Source of the DNA: Calothrix sp. PCC 6303
Lineage (GTDB): Bacteria > Cyanobacteriota > Cyanobacteriia > Cyanobacteriales > Nostocaceae
Direction: 5' to 3'
DNA length: 64,000 nt
Assembly (NCBI RefSeq): GCF_000317435.1
Contig: NC_019751.1
Span: 4,340,001 to 4,404,000 of the forward strand
Numbering within the stretch: position 1 is the first letter of the stretch; the number at the start of each line of letters is the position of its first letter. The notes beneath the pieces were generated by a model, which saw only the letters and a program-made list of their open reading frames with translations, searched no databases and was not told the DNA's origin. This document shows positions 20,485 to 29,462 of this stretch, piece by piece. Made by a program: the position numbers and the translations under genes.

Positions 20485-20841
20485 ATAATCTGGTTTTTGG
20501 ATAATTTAAGTTGGCAACTATCCTGCCAAAATCAATAATATCGCTTACACTAAACAAAAAAATACTAAAAAATACCGACAGGCGGAGGTTAAATGGCACA
20601 ATACTAAGTGGTGTATCTACCCTCAGTGTTCCCAGAAAACAGCTTAAGCTCACATCAAATTCAATATTTTCACGTATTCTTTAAATAAATACGGCATTGA
20701 ATAGCTGTAATAGTTCAGTATATATACTCTAAGGGGAGCTTAAGTAACTACGTAGTTAAAAAGGCTAAAAACCCAATGAGATCGGGTAGTTAGGGGTTTG
20801 TGAATAGTGTTCCAGAAAATGAGCGGATAATTTAAGGAGTA
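20485..20841. other. Spacer upstream of the beta-lactamase-fold gene
   Basis: 357 bases, AT-rich. It ends in a good ribosome-binding site (AAGGAG at 20834-20839) for the GTG start at 20842. I see no gene, tRNA or long palindrome in it. Confidence 0.4.
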
Positions 20842-22419
20842 GTGGTGTCAGATTCAAGCTATAAATTAACAACATCCTCGCGTCGTCAACCTGTTAATCG
20901 TCGCCAACGTCCTCGTCCGGTTAAAAAAGTCAGGGTAAAGACTAGTAAAGCCACAACTACCAAACAATCACAACGCCAACACCCAAGTAATAATTCAGTC
21001 ATCACCACCACTGCTGTACCAGTTCAGCGTACTCGTGTGGTGAAGCCTGGGAACACAAATAACGGTCAGATTCCTCCCTATAACCCCAATGCTGTTAAAG
21101 TTAAATCGGTTCGAGTTCGGAAACAACCATTACCGAGAAAAAATGGTGGTGGTCGCAAAACCCGTCTCAAACCGATGGCAAGAAATATTCTTTATGGTTT
21201 GCGATTATTAATTGTGGGTGTGGGAATTGGTGCTATCGTCGGCACAGCCCTATCGGTTTTAGATCCTGCTAGTCATGTGAGTACATCAGAATCACCCGTA
21301 ATCGGGCAATCACAACAAGCAACTCAAAACACCTCAAATGCTGCTTCTACACTGGTTTTATCGCAAGAAAATCTAGCTTTAAAGTCGGCGATTACAAACC
21401 TTACCACAACAACTCCAAATTTTACAACGGGTGTATTTTTAGTTGATTTAGATACCAATAGTTTTGTTGATATAAATGGGGCTAGAACCTTCTCTTCAGC
21501 TAGCACCATCAAGTTACCAATTCTGATTGCCTTATTTCAAGAAGTAGACGCTGGGAAAATTCGTTTAGAAGATAGTATTGCCACAAAGCAAGAACTTCTT
21601 GCAGGTGGATCTGGAGACATTCAGCAGGCACCCATTGGTACTAAATACACCATATTGGATCTTGCCACGAAGATGATTACCATCAGTGATAATACTGCCA
21701 CAAATATGTTAATTGAAAGACTTGGCGGTATTGAAAACCTAAATCAACGGTTTCGTGGTTGGGGGTTAGCAAGTACTTCCCTCCGCAATTTATTACCGGA
21801 TTTGAAGGGGACAAATACCACAAGCCCTAAAGATTTAGCTGGTTTAATCGCTATGATTACCAAAGGAAATATAGTTACTAATCAATCACGCGATCGCATT
21901 CTCGATATTATGCGCCGTACAGTGAAAGATACCCTTCTACCATCAGGTATAGATCAAGGTGCAACTATTGCCCACAAAACAGGTGATATTGCCTCAATGG
22001 TTGCAGATGTCGGTTTAATTGAGTCAGCAACAGGAAAACGGTATATTGCAGGGGTGATGGTAGAGCGTCCCAATAATGATAACCGCGCTGAAACCCTAAT
22101 TAGTTCCATTTCTCGTCTGACATTTCAACAGTTGACTCAACCTAATACAGTCCCAAACAACCCAGGCAGAATTCCCCCAATTAACAATATTCCCCCAACC
22201 ATTCAGCCTTCTAACATCAATCCACCATTACCTACTGGCAGCAACATACCTGGGTATAGTTATCAATCCCCTAGAATTAATTCTTTACCTAATTATCCCT
22301 CCAGCATTACACCCTATCCCAATAGTGTGGGAGGTGCAACAATGCCCAACAACGGATATCAACCCGGTTATCAACAACCTGTCACCGCACCCCAATATTA
22401 TTATCCTTACCAACGATAA
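20842..22419 (+). CDS. Membrane-anchored class A beta-lactamase-fold (penicillin-recognising) protein
   Basis: 525 residues. The N-terminal tail (1-110) is very basic and repetitive in Arg, Lys and Pro, then a single membrane span (about 115-137). The serine beta-lactamase/transpeptidase domain (about 175-425) has the active-site S221-x-x-K224, S282-D283-N284 and K379-T380-G381. A Pro/Asn/Tyr-rich tail ends the protein. The omega-loop ExxLN motif of true class A beta-lactamases reads LPDLK near 318-322, so the deacylating Glu is missing; a penicillin-binding or DD-peptidase role looks more likely than drug hydrolysis (inference). The start is GTG with AAGGAG just upstream. Confidence 0.83.
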   Translation: MVSDSSYKLTTSSRRQPVNRRQRPRPVKKVRVKTSKATTTKQSQRQHPSNNSVITTTAVPVQRTRVVKPGNTNNGQIPPYNPNAVKVKSVRVRKQPLPRKNGGGRKTRLKPMARNILYGLRLLIVGVGIGAIVGTALSVLDPASHVSTSESPVIGQSQQATQNTSNAASTLVLSQENLALKSAITNLTTTTPNFTTGVFLVDLDTNSFVDINGARTFSSASTIKLPILIALFQEVDAGKIRLEDSIATKQELLAGGSGDIQQAPIGTKYTILDLATKMITISDNTATNMLIERLGGIENLNQRFRGWGLASTSLRNLLPDLKGTNTTSPKDLAGLIAMITKGNIVTNQSRDRILDIMRRTVKDTLLPSGIDQGATIAHKTGDIASMVADVGLIESATGKRYIAGVMVERPNNDNRAETLISSISRLTFQQLTQPNTVPNNPGRIPPINNIPPTIQPSNINPPLPTGSNIPGYSYQSPRINSLPNYPSSITPYPNSVGGATMPNNGYQPGYQQPVTAPQYYYPYQR

Positions 22420-22463
22420 GAAGGCAGGGTTTGTCTGTGCTTTTGATGGAAAAATTCTGTAAG

Positions 22464-22484
22464 ATGCGGGCAAGATGCCCGCAT
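22464..22484. terminator. Terminator-like hairpin between convergent genes
   Basis: ATGCGGGC, loop AAGAT, GCCCGCAT, an 8-bp perfect stem. It lies 45 bases after the beta-lactamase-fold gene and before the stop of the convergent aroA, so it is a plausible transcript end on the plus strand, although no long U-run follows. Confidence 0.5.
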
Positions 22485-22616
22485 TAAAACTATTTGGCTA
22501 TATATAACTGTAGCCATTTTTATCAGGACATTTATATTTTCCCTGTTCCCTGTTCCCTTTTACACAAATAGTATGCCCTAACCGAGATGTCCAATGCTCT
22601 AAATTCCCGACTTGGA

Positions 22617-23984
22617 CTACTTACAAACTGTTTCCAAGGTAGTGATAAAATCTGGGTAGGATATACTGGCGGCTTCTGCACGTTGAATATTGGTGGTTCC
22701 CGTTGCATTTAAAGCTGCGATCGCTAAACTCATCGCAATCCGATGATCGGTAAAGCTATCCACATCTGCACCTGTTAGGGGTGTACCTCCGGTAATTTCC
22801 ATCCCATCAGGTAATTCGGTGATTTTTGCGCCCATTTTACCTAATTGTTGCGCCATTACTGTAATGCGATCGCTTTCTTTGACGCGCAGTTCTTCGGCAT
22901 CTTTGATGATTGTTGTTCCCTGGGCAAAGACGGCAGCTACTGCCAAGATGGGAATCTCATCAATTAGACGGGGGATGATATCCCCAGAAATTGTGCAACC
23001 TTTGAGGGCTGTAACGCTTCCTGTACCTGCATAACGTACCCGTAAGTCGGCGACGGGTTCCCCGGCGACTTCCCGTTGATTTTCCTGCTGAATGTCTGCA
23101 CCCATCATTGCTAAGGCTTCTAATATACCTGTACGTGTAGGATTAACACCGACATTTTCCACTACCAACTCAGAACCGGGAACAATTGCCCCAGCCACCA
23201 ACCAGAATGCTGCGGAACTGATATCACCTGGGACAATTACGGTTTGTCCCTGTAGCTTTGCACCACCTGTGACGGTGACACTTTTGGTACTGGGATCAAC
23301 TGACAATTCTGCGCCAAATGCCCGTAACATTCGTTCACTATGATCACGAGATAGGGCAGGTTCTGTAACGGTGGTTTTCCCTTCTGTCATCAAACCTGCC
23401 AGTAAAATACAGGATTTCACCTGTGCCGAGGCAATGGGAGAATGGTAGTGAATCGGTTTGAGTGATTTACCTTGGATTGCCAGAGGTGCCAGGGAATTAC
23501 CTTTACGTCCCCAAATTTCGGCACCCATTTCTAACAACGGTTTTACTACCCTGGACATGGGACGCGATCGCAGTGAGCCATCACCCGTTACTGTAAAGAA
23601 GCGGCTTGGATGAGATGCGAGAATACCTAACATTAATCGCAACGTGGTTCCAGAGTTACCAGCATTGAGAATATCAACAGGTTCTGTTAAGTTTCCTAAA
23701 CCAATACCTCTAACTGTAACTAATTCAGTATTTAGGGGTGAGATTTCTGCACCCATCGCTTGAAAACAACTGGCAGTACTGCGGGGATCTTCACCCAAAA
23801 GTAAACCTTGAATTTTGGTTTCACCTTCAGACAAAGCACCCAACATCAAAGCACGGTGAGATATTGACTTATCTCCAGGTATGCGAATATTCCCATGTAA
23901 AGATAATCGGGAAGCGGGAGGCTTGATGATTAAATTTTGCGAAATATCTTCTTTTGTTTCTACACTGATAATAGCAGGCGACAT
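22617..23984 (-). CDS. aroA: 3-phosphoshikimate 1-carboxyvinyltransferase (EPSP synthase)
   Basis: Shikimate-pathway enzyme joining shikimate-3-phosphate and phosphoenolpyruvate. The 455-residue protein has an N-terminal extension of about 27 residues, then [16 protein letters not shown] near 37-52, [15 protein letters not shown] near 106-120, and RDHSERML near 207-214. The DHRIAMS motif near 418-424 completes the active site. Length and motifs are intact. It stands alone, convergent with the upstream plus-strand gene. Confidence 0.96.
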   Translation of the reverse strand: MSPAIISVETKEDISQNLIIKPPASRLSLHGNIRIPGDKSISHRALMLGALSEGETKIQGLLLGEDPRSTASCFQAMGAEISPLNTELVTVRGIGLGNLTEPVDILNAGNSGTTLRLMLGILASHPSRFFTVTGDGSLRSRPMSRVVKPLLEMGAEIWGRKGNSLAPLAIQGKSLKPIHYHSPIASAQVKSCILLAGLMTEGKTTVTEPALSRDHSERMLRAFGAELSVDPSTKSVTVTGGAKLQGQTVIVPGDISSAAFWLVAGAIVPGSELVVENVGVNPTRTGILEALAMMGADIQQENQREVAGEPVADLRVRYAGTGSVTALKGCTISGDIIPRLIDEIPILAVAAVFAQGTTIIKDAEELRVKESDRITVMAQQLGKMGAKITELPDGMEITGGTPLTGADVDSFTDHRIAMSLAIAALNATGTTNIQRAEAASISYPDFITTLETVCK

Positions 23985-24117
23985 ATAGGATAAACTGGCG
24001 TGGTACCAAAAGTTGAGTGTGAATCACTACAATATACTTCCTCGCTAGTATCGTACCGCTTTCCCATGCACCTATCGATATTTATTTGATTTTTCATAGC
24101 TTACGGCTTTTGCTCCC

Positions 24118-24588
24118 ATGCTTACTCACCACCACAAATCCGTGTGTTTGTCGCTAATTTCTACAGATCTACCTCTATGGTCTGTGATGGAAACCGCTGC
24201 TACACTGTACGAAAAAGACCGCGATCGCTTTCATCTCCTACTAACTGCACCATCTGAGAAAGAAGATCAAAAAGTAGATATTCCTCCTGCTTCTAGTCCT
24301 AGACTACTATGGTTAGAAATATCACCCTATAGAGTGGCAATGACTATGCAGGGTAATTCTCAACTGAGTTACCGTCATTTATGGGAACAGGGTGTATACG
24401 GGGTGAGTCGCTACTGGCTACCTGCGGGATCATCTTCAAATCAAGAGAAGATTTGCTTACGCAATTATACTAAGAATTTAAATTTAAGTGGTAAATTATT
24501 ACCGGAAAATTTGCGGGTTGAATACGAGTTATGGGCAGGAAAACTACAACTCGGATGCTATGTGCTGAATTTGGAAATTCATCATTAG
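24118..24588 (+). CDS. Conserved-type hypothetical protein
   Basis: 156 residues, soluble, no signal peptide or membrane segment. I do not recognise a named family. Its C-terminal half (NLRVEYELWAGKLQLGCYVLNLEIHH) has the alternating pattern of a beta-rich domain. It is divergent from aroA, with a 133-base spacer, and followed by a MITE. Codon use matches its neighbours and the frame holds a HIP1 octamer, so it is probably a real gene; its function is unknown. Confidence 0.65.
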   Translation: MLTHHHKSVCLSLISTDLPLWSVMETAATLYEKDRDRFHLLLTAPSEKEDQKVDIPPASSPRLLWLEISPYRVAMTMQGNSQLSYRHLWEQGVYGVSRYWLPAGSSSNQEKICLRNYTKNLNLSGKLLPENLRVEYELWAGKLQLGCYVLNLEIHH

Positions 24589-24614
24589 TCTTTCGGTTTA
24601 CGGGTATTTAGCTT

Positions 24615-24725
24615 CTAGTGGTCTGTCAAAATAAAAATGACGGTTGTAGAGACGTAGCAGTGCTACGTCTCTACGGGATTGTGGATGTATACATAACCGT
24701 CAAAATAAAATTGACAGACTACTAG
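24615..24725. mobile_element. MITE-like palindromic element with CTAG ends
   Basis: About 111 bases with imperfect 30-base inverted ends: TAGTGGTCTGTCAA on the left and, on the complement of the right end, TAGTAGTCTGTCAA. The inner end of both is TGACGGTT. A further perfect palindrome (GTAGAGACGTAGCA then its complement) sits inside. CTAG is found at both outer limits. A similar inner palindrome recurs at 60131-60157. The size, coding-free content and nested inverted repeats fit a non-autonomous transposable element. Confidence 0.65.
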
Positions 24726-24742
24726 GGTGACGGCGGGATCTG

Positions 24743-25828
24743 TTATTCGTCCAGTTGCCAAGAATCCTTGTTGAAGTCCACATCCAAAACCCGTTTTGGA
24801 CGCAAAATCACGATGATTTTCCCCAATAAGGGGATTGATGGTGTTGTATCAAACCATTGAAATTCTAAATCACCATTGCTTTCGACGACAAAATATGCTC
24901 TTTCATCCCATTCCCGGTCTGAGCGATCGACGATGACGAGGACGGGTTCAGGGGAAGTAGTAGGTCTGGTGGGAAAGCGATCGCTCTCGCACATTAAAGC
25001 CACTGGATCCTCAGCTGCTAAGATAACTTGCCATCCAGGAAGGGGTACCCAAGCTTGTTCTCCAGCAAATTTTACCATCCGGAATGCTCCCACCTCTTCC
25101 ACGATGGGAACCCCTTGTAGATCTTTTGCGGTGAGGGGTAATTCTCCTACCACAGGGACAATTCGGGGAAGTTCGTCTTCTGATTCCAAACGGTAAAAAG
25201 GCAGTGTGGGAGCAGGACGTTTAGGATCGACGCTAAAGTCAACCAATAATTCTTCAATTTTTTTCCTTGCTGCGGGGGTGGTGGCAAATTTTAGCCCCTT
25301 GGCAATCAAACGCGATCGCACTTGTAAATCAGTGTTCTGTTTTGCCAGTTTCCAAGATTGGTAAGCAACAGCATCACCGGGATCATAGGTAAAACCGTCT
25401 GGGGGAGTCCCAAACCGGGAAAAATCCTTGATTGCACGAGCTATTTCTTTAGCTTCATCGCAGTCAATTTTCTGATTAAATGCCAATTCTGCTGCTGCTG
25501 CGCGTTCTTCATGGGTGAGTAAACGTAACTCATACAACACATCACTGCCTCGCATGGAGAAATGCGATCGCATAGCTTCGGAAGCATTACCTTTTTCGAT
25601 GGAGCTAAATACCTGAGAACCCACCACCACTTGATTTTGCTGCACAGGTTCAAATCCAGTTGCTTCAAATATCACCTGGGGATTGTAACCCGACTTTTGT
25701 AATAGCGCGATCGCATTTCCCCATTCCACCCAGTTTCCCTGCTTCTGCCTGAGTTTTTGGAACAATTCATCAACGGTTTCTTGAGCAAGGGTTTCAGGAT
25801 GGGGTGAAATTGGCGGTAAGTCAGTCAT
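24743..25828 (-). CDS. raf1: RuBisCO accumulation factor 1 (Raf1)
   Basis: Assembly chaperone of form I RuBisCO: a dimer that clamps RbcL2 dimers after GroEL folding, in the cytosol. The 361-residue protein has the helical N-terminal alpha-domain (about 12-190, with HEERAAAAELAF and AKEIARAIKDFSRFG) and a C-terminal beta-domain (about 205-355) ending in ILRPKRVLDVDFN, as in other cyanobacterial Raf1 proteins. It is an isolated gene here, not next to rbcL/rbcS, which is usual for raf1. Confidence 0.93.
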   Translation of the reverse strand: MTDLPPISPHPETLAQETVDELFQKLRQKQGNWVEWGNAIALLQKSGYNPQVIFEATGFEPVQQNQVVVGSQVFSSIEKGNASEAMRSHFSMRGSDVLYELRLLTHEERAAAAELAFNQKIDCDEAKEIARAIKDFSRFGTPPDGFTYDPGDAVAYQSWKLAKQNTDLQVRSRLIAKGLKFATTPAARKKIEELLVDFSVDPKRPAPTLPFYRLESEDELPRIVPVVGELPLTAKDLQGVPIVEEVGAFRMVKFAGEQAWVPLPGWQVILAAEDPVALMCESDRFPTRPTTSPEPVLVIVDRSDREWDERAYFVVESNGDLEFQWFDTTPSIPLLGKIIVILRPKRVLDVDFNKDSWQLDE

Positions 25829-25931
25829 AAATTCGGATTTCAGTGAGGTTCACAGTCAGCAGCAGATAATACTATTTTAACTGATTTTGCGGAATTCCCC
25901 ACGGCTCTACAGCCTGGGGATGGATAGCAGG

Positions 25932-26078
25932 TCAGTCAAGGGGGTTCAATGCCCCTTTGACTGATAATCTTCTTATGAGGTCGCGCAACACTTCTGTCTG
26001 ATTTCTTTGAGTCAATTCGCAATACTTCTGCAAATGTTCTTTTTCCCGTTCAGATAACCTCAAGCTAATCTGTGTCAT
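25932..26078 (-). CDS. Small ribbon-helix-helix (CopG/Arc-like) protein
   Basis: 48 residues with a beta-strand start (MTQISLRLSEREKE) followed by two helices, the plan of a ribbon-helix-helix DNA-binding dimer; the second helix contains QTEVLRDLIRRL. The start ATG at 26078 is followed without interruption to a TGA at 25932. Similar short RHH genes commonly sit next to tnpB elements in cyanobacteria (established pattern from memory), and here a tnpB remnant lies just beyond, divergently oriented. It may be a repressor left behind by that element. Confidence 0.65.
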   Translation of the reverse strand: MTQISLRLSEREKEHLQKYCELTQRNQTEVLRDLIRRLSVKGALNPLD

Positions 26079-26239
26079 GGTAGCAAATAAAGTATAGATA
26101 TGCTACCATTATAGTGGTTGTTGACCCACCCACTCGACTCATATAACAAACGGCTACAGTAGCGGTAATACGCTTGCCTAGACTAAGAGCGAGAGAAAAG
26201 GGAAAAGATCTCGGTCACTGGTTCGCATGATTACGTTCT

Positions 26240-26585
26240 GCGGTAAAAATAAGCCATACAGAGGTGTACGGAAAAGAAATCAAACTGCCTGTGGTAGACG
26301 GGCGGCTGCCTGTGGACGCTTTGTAAGACCATCACGAGATTTAGTTCTCGACTTCCTCGGAAGTTCCTAAGGGACTTGCAATTAAATAATATACCGATAT
26401 AGCAATCAGACTTTACCGTTTTATGATGGATTCAGAGTTTTCATCTGGTACTTTATTTTGACGCTAGTCCCTAACGTGGCAAGAGCGGTTGAGACGGGAA
26501 ACTCCGTAGACGAATAAGACCGTCACTGATTCAATGATGTTGGAAGCCCCAACCTCGGCGAAGCAGGTTGGGGTACTTCACTAGT
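26240..26585 (+). pseudogene. Decayed tnpB 3' end and element right end
   Basis: Plus-strand frames with stop codons retain TnpB-tail-like peptides: one ends in VYGKEIKLPVVDGRLPVDAL (stop at 26311-26313) and another reads VARAVETGNSVDE, stop, then FNDVGSPNLGEAGWGTS in the same frame (26476-26585). The stretch closes with a hairpin GAAGCCCCAACCTC ... GAGGTTGGGG-type, typical of element right ends. At least two in-frame stops make it non-functional. The family call rests on remembered tails of cyanobacterial TnpB proteins and is tentative. Confidence 0.45.
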
Positions 26586-26704
26586 AAGTAGGTGGGCATA
26601 AATAAACAGAACTATACTTTGTCATTGCGACGAAGCAATCGCAAGGGTTTTGAGCTATTTACATTTTGTTACATAGTTGTAAATTTTCCCGCCCACCTGA
26701 CTTA
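26586..26704. repeat. Short element with inverted ends (AGTAGGTGGGC ... GCCCACCTGACTT)
   Basis: About 119 bases with imperfect inverted termini: AAGTAGGTGGGC on the left, and AAGTCAGGTGGGC on the complement of the right end. There is no coding capacity. It directly follows the tnpB remnant. A single related end (CCCACCTACTT) occurs at about 16484-16494. Confidence 0.45.
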
Positions 26705-27006
26705 AAAAGCGGGGTGCAGGGAGCAAGGGGGATTAATGAATTTTTCATTCGTTCTGATGTACGTCAGTTCATGATGGCTACTTAATTTCTCAATTAATAT
26801 TTTTTTCTATCATCCGTAATTATGCTGACTAACTTTTATATATAGTAACTATTAGGTTGAATTAGTATCTAAGAATCAGCATCTAAAAATGAATAATTAT
26901 ATATATTCGAGATATTTCAGGGTATTCCACAGTTGAAAGCTATTTTTTATCAAGTAACATTGGTAATGAATATGACACTATACTAACAAAATATAGGAAT
27001 TATCTT

Positions 27007-27963
27007 ATGGATAATCCGATTTTAGGAATTGATAAAATACATCAATCATCAATCATCAGAGAAAAGCCGAAAAAACAAAAGCTTTTAGTTGTTGATGACG
27101 AACCAGATAATCTAGATCTTTTATACAGAACTTTCCGTCGTGACTTTAATGTTCTCAAAGCAGATAGTGGAATTAGTGCGTTAGAAGTATTAGCAACTGA
27201 GGGTGAAGTAGCTGTTATTATTTCCGATCAACGGATGCCGGAAATGAAGGGAACAGAGTTTTTGAGTAAGACGGTACCCCAATTTCCTGATACTATCCGC
27301 ATCATCCTCACAGGTTTCACCGATATTGAGGATTTAGTAGAAGCAATTAACGCCGGACAAGTTTATAAGTATATTACCAAACCCTGGGATCCCACCGAAC
27401 TCAAAGCTGTTGTTCAACGTGCTGCTGAAACCTACGATTTGCTGAAGCAACGTACAGAGGAACTGAATCGTTCAAACGCTCAAATGGGATTTTTGGCAAC
27501 ATTACTTCAGTTAATGCAAATGCCATCATCTACCGAAGCGGCTTTGAACCCAATTGCGAAAATATTTGGTGAAAATTTTGCTGCGGATGGTTGTATTCTA
27601 CAAATGATACAGCAGAACAAGTTAGATTCTCTCCAGGGAATATATAGCAATAATGGTTCGATGGCAAATTGCTTATCAGAAGACCCTTTGATTGATCAAG
27701 CGATCGCATCCGGAAAAATTCAAGTTGTGAATAATATTAGTCTAAATGAAAATTTAGCCAATATCTCCCACTATTCCACTCACGGGATCAAAGCACACTT
27801 AGCAATACCCATCATCTATCAAGAAAAAACCCTAGCGATTCTATCACTTCAGTGGAAACAACCAACTATCCTCCGCGAAGATGAATTAAGACTAATTGAG
27901 TCATCTGTACAAGTTGCCGCAATTTCACTAGCTGCTATTCGCTGTTGCGAAAAAGGAATATAA
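27007..27963 (+). CDS. Response regulator with REC and GAF domains
   Basis: 318 residues. The receiver domain (about 24-140) has the acidic pair DDE near 30-32, the phospho-acceptor D74 in IISDQRMPEMKG, and the conserved Lys in ITKPWDPTEL. A coiled linker (about 141-160) leads to a GAF domain (about 165-315). No DNA-binding, HD-GYP or cyclase output domain follows, so it may act by protein-protein contacts or as a relay. It lies near the three-gene kinase operon on the opposite strand and could be its partner (inference from proximity only). Confidence 0.85.
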   Translation: MDNPILGIDKIHQSSIIREKPKKQKLLVVDDEPDNLDLLYRTFRRDFNVLKADSGISALEVLATEGEVAVIISDQRMPEMKGTEFLSKTVPQFPDTIRIILTGFTDIEDLVEAINAGQVYKYITKPWDPTELKAVVQRAAETYDLLKQRTEELNRSNAQMGFLATLLQLMQMPSSTEAALNPIAKIFGENFAADGCILQMIQQNKLDSLQGIYSNNGSMANCLSEDPLIDQAIASGKIQVVNNISLNENLANISHYSTHGIKAHLAIPIIYQEKTLAILSLQWKQPTILREDELRLIESSVQVAAISLAAIRCCEKGI

Positions 27964-28100
27964 TTAGCATTCACGAACTCCATACACCAAAAAAATGGAA
28001 GAGACGAAAACCCTGCTAAAAATATTCAAGTAGTCTGGGCATCGACTGTTAGCTTAGGTGATGTCAGACAGGCTAGTCCTACAGTTGCTATTTGAAACTA

Positions 28101-28135
28101 GAATCCCCGTGCGTTTACGCCGGGGAGTATGTCAA
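28101..28135 (+). mobile_element. Solo right end of an IS200/IS605-type element
   Basis: GAATCCCCGTGCGTTTACGC then CGGGGAGTATGTCAA. This is nearly identical to the right end of the complete tnpB element at 33439-33475 (minus strand there, ending GGGGAGGATGTCAA). No transposase gene lies beside it. The terminal TCAA supplies the TGA stop codon of the convergent kinase gene at 28132-28134. It can also act as a terminator for the REC-GAF gene. Confidence 0.7.
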
Positions 28136-29403
28136 GAGGAATATTGTACTGGAAGTTCCACTACAAACTCACTTCCCAAAGTTGCACCAGAATGACATTC
28201 AATCTTACCACGGTGTTTTTCTGTAATAATTTGATAACTAATCGACAAACCTAATCCAGTTCCTTTACCAATGGGTTTGGTGGTAAAGAAAGGGTCGAAC
28301 AGTTTAGAGCGGATAGATTCTGGAATCCCCCCACCATTATCGGCAATGCAAATTGTCACCCAGTTAGTATCGATCGCAGCAGTACGGATGGTAATAGTAG
28401 GAGAGGTTATGGCAGATTCTTCTAAAGCATCGATGGCATTACTCAAAATATTCATGAATACTTGATTAAGTTGACTGGGATAGCATTCAATTTCTGGTAA
28501 TTTACCGTAGTCTTTAATGATCTCAATTGTGGGGCATTTGGATTTTGCTTTGAGGCGATGTTGTAAAATTAGTAATGTGTTCTCAATGCCTACATGAATA
28601 TCAACCGCCTTGCATTCAGCTTCATCGAGACGGGAGAAATTACGCAGGGAAAGCACCAAATCACGAATGCGATCGCTCCCTATTTCCATAGAATTTAACA
28701 TCTTGATCAAGTCTGCTTGCAAAAATTCCAAATCCAAGGCTTTTGCCCGTTTCTGGATTTCGTCTACTGGGTTGGGATAATGCTTCTGGTAGAGTTGGAC
28801 AAATTCCAGCAAATCTTGAGTATACTCTTTGACATAGGTGAGATTCCCGTGGATGAAATTGACGGGATTATTGATTTCGTGGGCAATTCCAGCCACCAAC
28901 TGACCGAGGGCGGACATTTTTTCACCCTGTATTAAATGTAACTGGGCTTGCTGGAGGTTTTCCAGTGCTTGTTTCAATTCTTCTGTGCGTTGTTCCATGA
29001 TGCGGTTGGCTTTTCGCAGTTGCAAATGTACCCGGATACGTGCCAGTACTTCCTCGTGTTGAATCGGTTTAGTAATGTAATCCACAGCACCTAAACTTAA
29101 TCCCTTAACTTTATCTACGGAGTCGGAAAGGGCAGTCATAAAAAATACTGGTATATCGCAAGTCGCTGGATTAGCTTTGATCCGTTTACAGGTTTCAAAC
29201 CCATCAATTCCTGGCATCATCACATCCAGTAAAATCAGGCTGGGTTGGGAAGTTTGCAGACGTTGGAGGGCACTTTCCCCATTTTTAGCGATCGCAACTC
29301 GATAACCATGTTCGCTCAGTAAGTCGAATAGCACTTGTAAATTGGTGGGGGTGTCGTCTACGACTAAAATTGTGTTTTCCTGAGCGGGCACATCAACGGA
29401 CAT
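28132..29403 (-). CDS. REC-histidine kinase (receiver followed by HisKA and HATPase)
   Basis: 423 residues. N-terminal receiver domain (about 10-130, phospho-acceptor D60 in LLLDVMMPG), a coiled coil (131-165), the dimerisation helix with H175 ([10 protein letters not shown]), and an ATPase domain with the N box, DNGGGIP and GKGTGLGL motifs (about 280-420). It has no membrane segment, so it is a cytosolic relay kinase. It is the last gene of an operon: 59 bases downstream of the membrane hybrid kinase at 29463-31673. Its stop codon lies inside the solo IS right end, so its natural C-terminus may have been slightly altered. Confidence 0.92.
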   Translation of the reverse strand: MSVDVPAQENTILVVDDTPTNLQVLFDLLSEHGYRVAIAKNGESALQRLQTSQPSLILLDVMMPGIDGFETCKRIKANPATCDIPVFFMTALSDSVDKVKGLSLGAVDYITKPIQHEEVLARIRVHLQLRKANRIMEQRTEELKQALENLQQAQLHLIQGEKMSALGQLVAGIAHEINNPVNFIHGNLTYVKEYTQDLLEFVQLYQKHYPNPVDEIQKRAKALDLEFLQADLIKMLNSMEIGSDRIRDLVLSLRNFSRLDEAECKAVDIHVGIENTLLILQHRLKAKSKCPTIEIIKDYGKLPEIECYPSQLNQVFMNILSNAIDALEESAITSPTITIRTAAIDTNWVTICIADNGGGIPESIRSKLFDPFFTTKPIGKGTGLGLSISYQIITEKHRGKIECHSGATLGSEFVVELPVQYSS

Positions 29404-29462
29404 GAATAAACTCCTAATATTATAATTTTATTCCTGGGGTAAGGGGATTTGAGAGTAGTGAA

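Larger units (their letters stand above)
25829..27006. other. 1.2-kb region of decayed IS200/IS605-type DNA
   Basis: Between raf1 and the REC-GAF gene there is no full-length gene. It holds a right-end-like hairpin (25897-25920, CCCCACGGCT ... AGCCTGGGG), a 48-codon ribbon-helix-helix gene (25932-26078), fragments that translate like the 3' end of a tnpB (26240-26585), and an inverted-repeat element (26586-26704). The last 300 bases (26705-27006) are AT-rich and appear to be only the promoter spacer of the regulator. Confidence 0.55.

Noticed and set aside
24743-25828. Raf1 gene considered as part of a RuBisCO operon
   Set aside because: No rbcL, rbcX or rbcS nearby; raf1 is often unlinked in cyanobacteria.
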